Origin: Actinoplanes regularis
GTDB lineage: Bacteria > Actinomycetota > Actinomycetes > Mycobacteriales > Micromonosporaceae
Reading direction: 5' to 3'
DNA length: 64,000 nt
Assembly (NCBI RefSeq): GCF_900188005.1
Contig: NZ_FZNR01000010.1
Span: 62,001 to 126,000 of the forward strand
The notes beneath the pieces are model-generated. The model was not told the origin of the DNA and did no database searches. It worked only from the letters and a program-made list of their open reading frames with translations. Below, in pieces: positions 48,721 to 57,227 of the stretch. The position numbers and the translations under genes are program-made. Positions within the stretch are counted from its first letter, which is position 1, and every line of letters begins with the position of its first letter.

Positions 48721-49707
48721 TCAGTCCCAGGGCGGCAGCGGCTGTCCGGGGATCTTGCGCCCGAGATATTCGACGACCTTGCGGCAGTCGAGGTTGGGCG
48801 AGTTGTACGGATTGCCCTTCAACACCTCCAGCAGCGGCGCGTCGCCGGACAGCTGGTCGTCCTCGTTGTGACAGGTCAGGCGGGTGTCGATGGCGGACTG
48901 CGGGATCCGCATGACATACCGGGTGTCGGCGTGCAGCACGGTCACCCAGTCCTCGGTCTCGGCGATCGGGTGGCCGTAGAACCGGCTCTCCGGAGCCACG
49001 TGGAGCCGGTTGTAGTCCACGTTCATCTGCTGTGTCGACACGACCGTGGGCGTGGTGAGCAGGAAGGCCTGTGCGGAGACCCACGGCGCGTTGAGACTGT
49101 GCAGGAACTGGAACGCCAGCGCGGCGGCGCCGACGTAGACGACGGACAACCCCTGCCAGCGCCCGAGCGCCCGGCGCCGGCGGATCAGCCGCTCGTCGGT
49201 GGAGCCCGCCAGCCTGCGCCTGTACTGCCGCAGGAACAGCTCCAGGCAGAGCGCGGCGAGCACCACGGCGAACCCCTGGACCAGGTATTTGAACGGTGAC
49301 GCCAGCGCGGTCACCGCGACGACGATGAGGAGCAGCGGCCACAGCACCGGCTGGATGTGGGACCGGAACCGGACGGCGAACCAGGCGGTGCCCAGGGCGA
49401 CGGCGGGCAGGATGTAGTAGGCGTAGATGGTCACCGTGCCGAGCGCCACCTGCACGGGGGTCGCGGCGAGCAGGGCCGTCGTGGTGGTCAGCGAGTAACG
49501 CGCGACTCCGTAGATCTTGATCAGGAACAGCAGGATCAGCAGTGCCGAGCCGACGGTGAACACCTCACGGGAGCTGATCCCGGAGACCGGCTCGGGCTGG
49601 GCCTCGGCCGGAGCCCGGGGCGGCTCGGGCTCGGCCGGAGCCCTCGGCGGCTCGCTGCGCGGACCGGTCAGCAGACGGGGACGGGAACGCTTCTTCGGTT
49701 GCACCAT
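48721..49707 (-). CDS. Multi-pass membrane protein with long Pro-rich head
   Basis: Protein of 328 residues. A Pro/Glu/Arg-rich cytoplasmic head with near-duplicate blocks (SEPPRAPAEPEPPRAPAEAQ) precedes about five transmembrane helices: FTVGSALLILLFLIKIYGVA, VALGTVTIYAYYILPAVALG, then a pair VLWPLLLIVVAVTALASPFK and FAVVLAALCLELFLRQ, and LSVVYVGAAALAFQFLHSLN. The C-terminal ~100 residues (LHVAPESRFYGHPIAETEDW ...) form an exported domain. I recognise no family. It ends convergently with the LPxTG gene and starts about 95 bp before the ini locus 2 regulator, divergently. Confidence 0.65.
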   Translation of the reverse strand: MVQPKKRSRPRLLTGPRSEPPRAPAEPEPPRAPAEAQPEPVSGISSREVFTVGSALLILLFLIKIYGVARYSLTTTTALLAATPVQVALGTVTIYAYYILPAVALGTAWFAVRFRSHIQPVLWPLLLIVVAVTALASPFKYLVQGFAVVLAALCLELFLRQYRRRLAGSTDERLIRRRRALGRWQGLSVVYVGAAALAFQFLHSLNAPWVSAQAFLLTTPTVVSTQQMNVDYNRLHVAPESRFYGHPIAETEDWVTVLHADTRYVMRIPQSAIDTRLTCHNEDDQLSGDAPLLEVLKGNPYNSPNLDCRKVVEYLGRKIPGQPLPPWD

Positions 49708-49801
49708 CGTGAGGCCCTTTCACGCCTGCGGTGGACGCCTCACGATAGGCGTTCACCGCAAGGTCCGATGTGGCTTGGTGCAGCAGGGCCGGTCGGCCAA
49801 G

Positions 49802-52228
49802 ATGGGATGCATGCCGCCACCGCGCTGCGCCGCGACCACTGTGGTGGGGGTCGACGGATCGGGCCGCTCCCATCGGCTGGCCGAGCTCGCCGCGACCTTC
49901 CCGGGGCCGGTCCTCGACCTGCCCGGCCGGCACGAGCCCGCCCGGGTGTGGGCCGACCGGCTCGCCACCGCGACCCACGAGACCCTGATCGTCGCCGACG
50001 ACGCGCACCGGCTTCCGGGCGCGGTGCTGTGCGAGCTGGCCGCGGCCGCGCGGCGCGGGGTACCGATGCTCGTGGGGCGCCGGCCCACCATCGACCGGCC
50101 GGAGCTCGCCGAGCTGGACGAGGCGGTCGCCGGGGGCGCGACGGTGGTGCTCGAACCGCTCGACGTCGCGGGGGTGGCCGGCCTGCTCGGCCGGCTCACC
50201 GGGCGGCGCGTCCCGGTTTCGGAGGCGGCGCACGTGCACGCCGTCTCCGCCGGCCGCCCGGCATTCGTCGCCGCGCTGGCCGTCGACCTCCAGGACGGAC
50301 AGCACCGCACGGTGACACCCGCGCTGGTCGCGCGGATCCAGCGGCATCTGGCCCGGAGCCCGGGCCCGGTGACGGGGCTGGCGCGGGTGCTGGCCCTGCG
50401 GGTGGAGGTGGCCGACGAGGTACTGGCCGCCGCGGCCGGCATCGCCGTGGCCGAGCTGGCCGTCCTGATGCGGGAGCTGCGCGACAGCGGATGGTTCACC
50501 GAGGCCGGGGAGACCCTGGTGCCCGCGGTGGCCGCGGCGATCCGGCAGGAGGCGTCCCCGGCCGAGCGCCGCCGGGTGCACGACGCGGTCGCCACCGCCC
50601 TGGTCGCCACCCGTACCTCCGCGGTTCTCGCCGCCGAACAGCTGCGGGCCGCCCAGGCCCGCACCGCCTCGGCCGCCGCGGTGTACCGGCGAGCGGGCGA
50701 ACAACTGCGCTTCACCCGGCCCGCGGAGGCGCTGGCCTGGTTCGATGACGCCGTGGCGTGCGGTGTGGAGCCGTCCGGGATGGCGGCGAGCCGGGCCGAG
50801 GCCGCCGCCCTGCTGGGACACCCGCACTCGCCCGACGTGCCGCCCGGCGCCGACCCGGAGGGACGGCTGACCCTGGTGGCGGGCGCGGTGGCCGCCCATG
50901 AGGGCCGGGCCGGGCGGGCCGCGGACGCCCTGCTGGCCGCGATCGCGCCGGGGCCGGTGCTGGCGGTGCCGGCGCTGGTGGCGGTGGGCCGGCTCGGCCC
51001 GGCCCGGGCCGCGGCGCGGACCCCGGCGCCGGCCAGCCTGCTGCGCCTGGCCGAGGCGGCGCTGGCCACCGGTCACCCGGCCCGCGCGTTGCCGCTGCTG
51101 ATCGAGGCGGCCGAGGCGGTCGAACGGGCCGCGCCGGCGGTGGTGCTGCCGGACACCCCGCACGCGCTCGGCGCCCTGGTCGCGGTGACCGCGGGCGATC
51201 AGGTCACCGCGGAGGCCCTGCTGCACCGGGCGCTGAGCACGACGGTGGGCGGGCCGGTGTCCGCCGTGCGGCACCGGCTGCTGCTGGCCTGGGTCCGGCT
51301 TCGCGCCGGGCGGTACGACACCGCCGCCGAGGAGCTGGACCGGTCGGCGGACGTCGCGTTGCCGGGTCGCGAGGCGCTGCTGCGGGCCGCGCTGGGCGCG
51401 GGACTGGCCCGGCGGCGGGGCGACCTGGCGCGGATGCGGCGGTGCTGGGCCGGCGTCGAGCCGATCCTGGCCCGCGGCGCGGTCGACCTGCTGCAGATCG
51501 AGGCGGTCGAGGAGCTGGTGATCACCGCCGCGCGGCTGCGCGGGCACCGGCGGATCGAACCGGTGCTCGGCCGACTGGAACAGATCGTGGCGGACCTGGG
51601 CGCCCCGCCGGCCTGGCTGGTGAGCACGTACTGGATCCGGCTGCAGGTGGCGGTCGTCCTCGAGGAGCCGGCGGCCGCCGAGCGGGGCGCCGGCGCCCTG
51701 CTCGGGCTGGCTCGTGACGCGGTCGCCGAGCTCGGCGACCGCCAGCTGGCGCAGTGCGCGGCCGCCGGGCTGTGGGCGGCGGTGCTGCGCGACGAGTTCG
51801 AGGTCCCGGCCGTGCTGGCGGCGACGACCCGGCTGGCCGAGGTGGAGCTGCCGTGGGAGGGGTCGCGGCTGGCGGGGCAGGCGGCGCTGCGGGTCACCGA
51901 TCCGGTCGCCGCCCGGCGGCTGCTCGAACACGCCCGGGTCCTCACCGGCCCCGCCGCGGAAGACGCCACGCGGGCCGAGCGCCGTTCCGCCGGGCTGCTC
52001 TCGGTCCGGGAGCAGACGGTCGCCCGCCTGGTCCTCGCCGGCCGCACCCACCGGGAGATCGGCGCCCAGCTCTACATCTCGGCGAAGACAGTGGAGCATC
52101 ACGTCGCCCGGATCCGCGCGAAACTGGGTGCCGACAGCCGGGCGGAGTTGGTGGCCGCCCTGCACGAGGCGCTCGGCGCCGGGGCCGCTGACGGTCGGCT
52201 TGCCGACAGTCGCGGGGCGATCCCCTAA
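49802..52228 (+). CDS. LuxR-family ATPase-type regulator of ini locus 2 (IniR-like)
   Basis: Protein of 808 residues (ATG 49802 or 49811). Like the 817-residue paralogue at 2258, it has a P-loop with Arg for Lys (TTVVGVDGSGRSHRLAEL), a Walker-B-like LIVADDAHRLPGAVL, a helical repeat middle, and a C-terminal LuxR HTH (GLLSVREQTVARLVLAGRTH ... ISAKTVEHHVARIRAKLGAD). It is immediately upstream of, and on the same strand as, the IniB/IniA/IniC-like genes, with a 110-bp gap. By analogy with mycobacterial IniR it should control them. The P-loop is even more degenerate here (SH after GR), so ATP hydrolysis is doubtful. Confidence 0.85.
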   Translation: MGCMPPPRCAATTVVGVDGSGRSHRLAELAATFPGPVLDLPGRHEPARVWADRLATATHETLIVADDAHRLPGAVLCELAAAARRGVPMLVGRRPTIDRPELAELDEAVAGGATVVLEPLDVAGVAGLLGRLTGRRVPVSEAAHVHAVSAGRPAFVAALAVDLQDGQHRTVTPALVARIQRHLARSPGPVTGLARVLALRVEVADEVLAAAAGIAVAELAVLMRELRDSGWFTEAGETLVPAVAAAIRQEASPAERRRVHDAVATALVATRTSAVLAAEQLRAAQARTASAAAVYRRAGEQLRFTRPAEALAWFDDAVACGVEPSGMAASRAEAAALLGHPHSPDVPPGADPEGRLTLVAGAVAAHEGRAGRAADALLAAIAPGPVLAVPALVAVGRLGPARAAARTPAPASLLRLAEAALATGHPARALPLLIEAAEAVERAAPAVVLPDTPHALGALVAVTAGDQVTAEALLHRALSTTVGGPVSAVRHRLLLAWVRLRAGRYDTAAEELDRSADVALPGREALLRAALGAGLARRRGDLARMRRCWAGVEPILARGAVDLLQIEAVEELVITAARLRGHRRIEPVLGRLEQIVADLGAPPAWLVSTYWIRLQVAVVLEEPAAAERGAGALLGLARDAVAELGDRQLAQCAAAGLWAAVLRDEFEVPAVLAATTRLAEVELPWEGSRLAGQAALRVTDPVAARRLLEHARVLTGPAAEDATRAERRSAGLLSVREQTVARLVLAGRTHREIGAQLYISAKTVEHHVARIRAKLGADSRAELVAALHEALGAGAADGRLADSRGAIP

Positions 52229-52338
52229 CCCGGGAGTGTGAGGAGGGGGCCTGCCCCGATGACCCCGCACACCGTGGGTCGGCAAGCTGTTTCCATACCC
52301 GCCGACACCGGGTGACAGCACGAGAGGAAGGCACCGAC

Positions 52339-53112
52339 ATGGCAATCGACGTGACCGCCGCCATCAGCGACCTGATCTCGGATATCTTCAACGACCGGGA
52401 GGTGGCGCACGACTACGCCTCCGACCCCTCCGGCGTCCTCGCCGCCCGTGGGCTGACCGACACGGACCTCTCCGAGGTGGACATCCCGGAAGTCACCGCC
52501 CGGGTCGCCGCCGAGCACGGCCAGAAGGACCCGTACGCATCCGACCCGGGTTACGGTCCCGGCCCCCACGAGGGCGGCCCGGCCGCGGCACCGCCCACCT
52601 ACGACGGTGAGCAGGGTGTGGGCGAGGTGATCCAGCATCTGAACTACATCACCTACGTGACCTATGAGGACGATCGCGACATCATCCAGCAGATCGAGAT
52701 CGACGACTCGGTGGACAACTCGGTCGACAACTCGGTGGATGTGTCGGTGGACGGGCCGGTCAGCGGCTACCTCGACGTCGACAGCACCCCGACGACCGTG
52801 GGGCACGACCAGAACATCGAGCAGCCCTGGCACGACGACCACCCGGAGCCCAAGTACGACGACGACTTCGGTGGCGGGGCCAAGCCGGACTACGAGAAGC
52901 CCGACGCCTACGACAAGGACTACCCGGAGCAGGCCGGGCACGACCAGTACGAGCCGGCCGGGGACGCCCCGGCGTACGACGGCCCCGAAGAGGCCCCCTA
53001 CGACAAGCCCGAACAGCCCGGCGACGAGCCGGCGGCGTACCACGACCACGACGCCGAGCCCGGGCACGACACCGAGGACCACTCCGACCACGGCCAGGTC
53101 GGCGTCTCCTGA
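52339..53112 (+). CDS. iniB: IniB-like protein
   Basis: Protein of 257 residues; ATG 52339 with GAGGAAGG upstream. The N-terminal ~65 residues (DVTAAISDLISDIFNDREVA ... ASDPSGVLAARGLTDTDL) are the IniB N-terminal domain, known from mycobacteria. The rest is low-complexity and acidic: SVD repeats (DDSVDNSVDNSVDVSVDGPV), then Asp/Tyr/Pro/Glu/His-rich sequence (EKPDAYDKDYPEQAGHDQ). There is no signal peptide by eye. In mycobacteria IniB is the first gene of iniBAC; its biochemical role is unknown. It is followed by a hairpin and then the IniA-like gene. Confidence 0.82.
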   Translation: MAIDVTAAISDLISDIFNDREVAHDYASDPSGVLAARGLTDTDLSEVDIPEVTARVAAEHGQKDPYASDPGYGPGPHEGGPAAAPPTYDGEQGVGEVIQHLNYITYVTYEDDRDIIQQIEIDDSVDNSVDNSVDVSVDGPVSGYLDVDSTPTTVGHDQNIEQPWHDDHPEPKYDDDFGGGAKPDYEKPDAYDKDYPEQAGHDQYEPAGDAPAYDGPEEAPYDKPEQPGDEPAAYHDHDAEPGHDTEDHSDHGQVGVS

Positions 53113-53135
53113 CCGAAGTCGGCCCGAAGCGTCCA

Positions 53136-53176
53136 GCCGGTCACCGTCTCCCGCCGCAACGGGTCCGGTGACCGGC
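53136..53176 (+). promoter_or_regulatory. Inverted repeat between IniB- and IniA-like genes
   Basis: 11-bp arms GCCGGTCACCG (53136-53146) and CGGTGACCGGC (53166-53176) with a 19-base spacer. It may be a transcription attenuator or processing site that lowers expression of the GTPases relative to IniB. Confidence 0.55.
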
Positions 53177-53246
53177 CGGCACCAGGATCGACGTCCCCGC
53201 GTCCGCCGCGGCGGCGCGCCGTACCGAGTCTGCTGGGGGATCTCCG

Positions 53247-55070
53247 ATGACCACCGCACCCGCCGACGCGGCGCAGGCCGCGGCCACCCCGCCGGGTTCG
53301 CTGCTGGCGCTGGGCATCCGCGCCTGCACCGCGTACGGGCGTGAGGACCTGGCCCGGCGGCTCGCCGCCGCGCAACGCGCACTGAACGATCCGAGCATCC
53401 ACGTCGTGATCGCCGGAGAGTTCAAACAGGGCAAGAGCTCACTGGTCAACGCGCTCGTCGGGGCGACCGTCTGCCCGGTCGACGACGACGTCGCGACGGC
53501 CACACCGACCTACGTCCGCCACGGCGAGAAGCATCGCGCCGCGCTGATCCTCGACGGCGACCCGCCGCGCCGCGAGGACGTACCGGTCGATCAGGTGCGC
53601 CGGTACGTGACCGAACGTCGCGGCGCCCCGGCCGGCGCCGGCCCCGGGCCGGAGATACCGGTGGGTGTGGAGGTTCGCCTCCCCCGCAAGATCCTGGAAC
53701 GGGGCATGGTGCTGGTCGACACCCCGGGCGTGGGCGGCCTCGGCTCCACCCACGCGGCGGCGAGCCTGGCCGCGATCTCCATGGCCGACGCGGTGATCTT
53801 CGTGACCAGCGCGGCCCAGGAGCTGACCGCGAGCGAGGTGCAGTTCCTGCGCAAGGCGCGCGCCGCCTGCGACACCGTGATCTGCCTGATCAGCAAGACC
53901 GATTTCTATCCGGCGTGGCGGCGCATCCGGGAGCTGAACGAGGCGCACCTGCGCCGGGCCGAGCTGGCCCTGCCGGTGCTGACCGCCTCGTCGGCGCTGC
54001 GGATGCACGCGGTCAAGGCCGGCGACCGGGAGATCAACGCCGAGTCGGGCTTCGCCGAGGTGGTGGAGTTCGTCTCCGGGCGCGTCGGCGGCGGCGTCGA
54101 ACAGCGGCTCGCCGAACACGTACGCGACGAGGTCCTCGCCGTCTGCGACCAGCTGACCGCCACCTTCGCCGCCGAGCGGGCGGCGCTGCTCGATCCCGCC
54201 GCCGCCCGGCGGATCGTGGCCGAGCTCGAGCGCACCCGGCAGCGCGTCGAGTCGCTCAAGACCTCGATGGCCCGGTGGCAGCAGACGCTGAACGACGGGA
54301 TCGCGGATCTCACCTCCGACATCGACCATGACCTGCGCTCGCGGATGCGGGAGGTGACCCGCGAGGCCGACGACAGCATCGACGAGAGCGACCCGGCCGA
54401 CACCTGGGCGGAGATGCAGACCTGGCTCCGGGCCCGGATCGCGCACGAGCTGGTCGCCAACTACGAACTGCTGCGGGTACGCGCCGGGGAGCTGAGCGAG
54501 AACGTCGGTGAACACTTCCGGGCCGGCTCCGACGGGGTGCTGGGGCAGCTGACGGTGCACAGCCCGGAACCGGTGCTGGAGCGCACCCGTCTCGAACACA
54601 AGATCGATCTGGAGAAGATGAAGCTGCGCAAGCAAGCCATGGTCGCGTTGAAGAGCGCCTACGGCGGAACCCTGATGTTCACCATGCTGGCGTCGATGGC
54701 TGGCATCGTGCTCGGGCCGATCGGGCTGGGCATCGGCCTGGTGATGGGCCGCAAGGGGCTGCGCGAGGAGAAGCAGCGCCAGGAGAAGGCCCGTCAGCAG
54801 CAGGCCCGCAACGCGATGCGCCGCTACTGCGACGAGGTCACGTTCGTGGTCGGCAAGGACTCGCGGGACACCCTGCGCCGGATCCACCGCCGGCTGCGGG
54901 ACCACTACACCGGGCTGGCGGAGGAGCTCGCCCGCTCGAACGCGGCCGCGCTCGCCGGCGCCGAGAAGGCCGCCCGGCGCGGCCGCACCGAACGGGAAAG
55001 CCGGGTCCGGGACCTCGACGCGGAGCTGGGGCGGCTGGCCACCCTGCAGAGCCGGGCGCGGCCGTCATGA
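53247..55070 (+). CDS. iniA: Dynamin-like GTPase, IniA-type (ini locus 2)
   Basis: Protein of 607 residues; ATG 53247 follows TGGGGGA by about seven bases. G1 AGEFKQGKSSLVNALVG (residues ~54-70), G3 LVDTPGVGGLGS (~156-167) and G4 LISKTDFYP (~216-224) form a complete GTPase site. A helical stalk follows, then a hydrophobic hairpin (TLMFTMLASMAGIVLGPIGL) before a Lys/Glu/Arg-rich coiled coil, as in IniA where this is a membrane-binding loop. It overlaps the IniC-type gene by ATGA. Membrane fission activity is known for mycobacterial IniA; the role here is inferred. Confidence 0.9.
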   Translation: MTTAPADAAQAAATPPGSLLALGIRACTAYGREDLARRLAAAQRALNDPSIHVVIAGEFKQGKSSLVNALVGATVCPVDDDVATATPTYVRHGEKHRAALILDGDPPRREDVPVDQVRRYVTERRGAPAGAGPGPEIPVGVEVRLPRKILERGMVLVDTPGVGGLGSTHAAASLAAISMADAVIFVTSAAQELTASEVQFLRKARAACDTVICLISKTDFYPAWRRIRELNEAHLRRAELALPVLTASSALRMHAVKAGDREINAESGFAEVVEFVSGRVGGGVEQRLAEHVRDEVLAVCDQLTATFAAERAALLDPAAARRIVAELERTRQRVESLKTSMARWQQTLNDGIADLTSDIDHDLRSRMREVTREADDSIDESDPADTWAEMQTWLRARIAHELVANYELLRVRAGELSENVGEHFRAGSDGVLGQLTVHSPEPVLERTRLEHKIDLEKMKLRKQAMVALKSAYGGTLMFTMLASMAGIVLGPIGLGIGLVMGRKGLREEKQRQEKARQQQARNAMRRYCDEVTFVVGKDSRDTLRRIHRRLRDHYTGLAEELARSNAAALAGAEKAARRGRTERESRVRDLDAELGRLATLQSRARPS

Positions 55071-56566
55071 CCGCCACCGAGCCGCGCATGGGCGAGGGCC
55101 TGCTCGACCGTACCCGGCTGGTGCTGGACGAGGCCCTGGTCGCCTACCGGGGAGGCCGGTACGAGAGCCGGCTGCACACCGTCCGGGAGCGGCTGAGCGC
55201 GCCGCTGCGGGTGGCCATCGCCGGCCGGGTCAAGGCGGGCAAGTCGACCCTGCTCAACGCGTTGATCGGGGAGCGGCTGGCACCGACCGACGCCGGCGAG
55301 TGCACCCGCATCGTGACCTGGTACCAGGACGGGACCACGTACCGGGTGACGTTGCGTCCCCGCGAAGGCGCACCCCGGCAGGCCCGTTTCGCCCGGGAGG
55401 AGGGCGCTCTCGAGATCGACCTCGGTGGACTGTCGCACGAGGAGGTCGCCGATCTGCTGGTCGAGTGGCCGTCGCAGACCCTGCGGACGGCCACGCTGGT
55501 CGACACGCCGGGGGTGGGTTCGCTGCGGGCGGAGAACTCGCGGCGCACCTGGGACCTGCTCGCGCCGGACGACGAGGACACCCCGGCCGACGCGGTGATC
55601 TACCTGATGCGGCACGCGCACCGCGACGACCTGAACTTCCTGCAGGCGTTCCACGACCGTCAGGTGTCGGCACCCAACCCGGTCAACGCGATCGGGGTGC
55701 TCTCCCGGGCCGACGAGATCGGCGGCGGCCGGCTGGACACCCTCGCCTCGGCCACCAGGATCGCGGCGCGGATGGCGGCCGACGTGAACGTGCGCAGGCT
55801 GGTGCAGACGGTGGTGCCGATCGCCGGGCTGCTCGCCGAGACCGCGGTGACGCTGACCGAGGCCGAGGTGGCGCACCTGCGCCGGGTCGCCGACCTGCCG
55901 GCGCGTACCGCCGACGATCTGTTGCTCTCCGCGGACCGCTTCCGGGAGCGGCTGCCGGAGCTGGGCCTGACCTCGATCGAGCGGGACGCGCTGCTGGCGC
56001 GGTTCGGGCTTTTCGGGGTACGGCTGGCCGCGGCGCTGTTGCGCCGCAAAGTCGCCGGAACCGCCACCGAGCTGTCCGAGCAGCTCACCGAGCGCAGCGG
56101 GCTGCGCGCGCTGCAGCGGACCCTGGACTCGCTCTTCTTCGAGCGCCGCGAGATCCTCAAGAGCCGTTCGGCGCTGCTGGCGGTCGACTCCGTGATCCGC
56201 GCCGATCCGGCCCCGGCGATCCCACGGGTGGCCGGGGCGGTGGAGGAGATCATCGCTTCCGCGCATCCCTTCAACGAGCTGCGGGTGCTGGCGTCGCTAC
56301 GGGCGGGCTGGGTCACCGGGAAACCGGCCGTGGTGGCCGAATTGGAGCGGGTGATCGGCGGTGAGGGCACCGCCGCGCACCTCCGCCTCCAACTGCCGGC
56401 CGAGGCCAGCCGGGCGGAGTTGGTGGCCGCGGCGTCCGAGTCGCTGGCCCGCTGGCAGCGGCGGGCTGAGAATCCGCTGACCCGCTACGAGCTCTCCGTC
56501 GCCGCCCGGGTCGCGGTCCGCTCCTGCGAGGGTGTCCTGGCCGAGCTGCACCGGGGGCGGCGGTGA
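55067..56566 (+). CDS. iniC: Dynamin-like GTPase, IniC-type (ini locus 2)
   Basis: Protein of 499 residues, exactly the length of the locus 1 counterpart. G1 AGRVKAGKSTLLNALIG near residue 50, switch segment GECTRIVTWYQDG, G3 LVDTPGVGSL, and SRADEIGGG at the G4 position instead of N/TKxD. The C-terminal half is helical, without a membrane segment. The ATGA overlap with IniA suggests a 1:1 heteromeric partner. Its stop is 26 bp from the convergent acidic gene. Confidence 0.88.
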   Translation: MTATEPRMGEGLLDRTRLVLDEALVAYRGGRYESRLHTVRERLSAPLRVAIAGRVKAGKSTLLNALIGERLAPTDAGECTRIVTWYQDGTTYRVTLRPREGAPRQARFAREEGALEIDLGGLSHEEVADLLVEWPSQTLRTATLVDTPGVGSLRAENSRRTWDLLAPDDEDTPADAVIYLMRHAHRDDLNFLQAFHDRQVSAPNPVNAIGVLSRADEIGGGRLDTLASATRIAARMAADVNVRRLVQTVVPIAGLLAETAVTLTEAEVAHLRRVADLPARTADDLLLSADRFRERLPELGLTSIERDALLARFGLFGVRLAAALLRRKVAGTATELSEQLTERSGLRALQRTLDSLFFERREILKSRSALLAVDSVIRADPAPAIPRVAGAVEEIIASAHPFNELRVLASLRAGWVTGKPAVVAELERVIGGEGTAAHLRLQLPAEASRAELVAAASESLARWQRRAENPLTRYELSVAARVAVRSCEGVLAELHRGRR

Positions 56567-56592
56567 TCGGGGTGGCCGACGGCGGCGCCGGC

Positions 56593-57108
56593 TCAGCCGA
56601 AGAGATCTTCCGGATCCGGCCCGTCGCCGGGGTCTTCGGGCTCGTCGGTGTCGAACCCGTCGGGGTCCGCCGGCACGGACCAGGTCGGATCGGGCTCCGC
56701 GACGTCATGCGGATCGGGCTCGGTCACGAGGTCGTCGAGCCAGTCCGGCTCGACGTCGTCGGGCGCCGGTGTCCGGTCCACGTCCGCGCCGCTGCCGAAG
56801 TCGAAGTCGAGGCCCACTGGGTCGAGCGGGGGCGCGGTGACCAGCAGGTCGAGCCACGGCGTCAGCGCCTCGCCGGAGTCGCCGTCAGGTCCGGGGATCG
56901 GGCTGTGCGCCATCACGTACGGCGCGAGATGCTCGGCGATCTCCGGCCGGGCGGTCTCGGCGAAACCCGCCACGGCCTGGGCCACCAGCTCCTCGGGCAG
57001 GCCGGGATGACCGGCCCGGGCCAGCAGATCGGCCGGATCCGTGCCGGCGCGGTCACCCGCTCCGGCAAGCTCGCCGAAGATTTCCCGAAGCGACCGGGCC
57101 GTCCCCAT
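56593..57108 (-). CDS. Acidic companion protein of ini locus 2
   Basis: Protein of 171 residues from ATG 57108 (MGTARSLREIFGELAGAGDR). The first ~70 residues form a helical domain (DLLARAGHPGLPEELVAQAV ... PEIAEHLAPYVMAH), similar in style to IniB N-terminal domains. The rest is Asp/Glu/Pro-rich (VEPDWLDDLVTEPDPHDVAE) with no signal or membrane segment. It faces the GTPase operon and is divergent from the Hsp70-like gene; a short CTATTCTAGG element lies near its start. Like the locus 1 acidic protein, it may be a regulated partner of the GTPases. No named family beyond the domain style. Confidence 0.65.
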   Translation of the reverse strand: MGTARSLREIFGELAGAGDRAGTDPADLLARAGHPGLPEELVAQAVAGFAETARPEIAEHLAPYVMAHSPIPGPDGDSGEALTPWLDLLVTAPPLDPVGLDFDFGSGADVDRTPAPDDVEPDWLDDLVTEPDPHDVAEPDPTWSVPADPDGFDTDEPEDPGDGPDPEDLFG

Positions 57109-57227
57109 GGCCCCTATTCTAGGAAGCCTCCCCGGTCTGGGAACCCGAGGCGGGCCCGCGCCGGCCCCGGTCCGATCGAATTCACGCTCACCCCGTCGCG
57201 ACCTCGACCGAATCCGGAGTACTCGGG

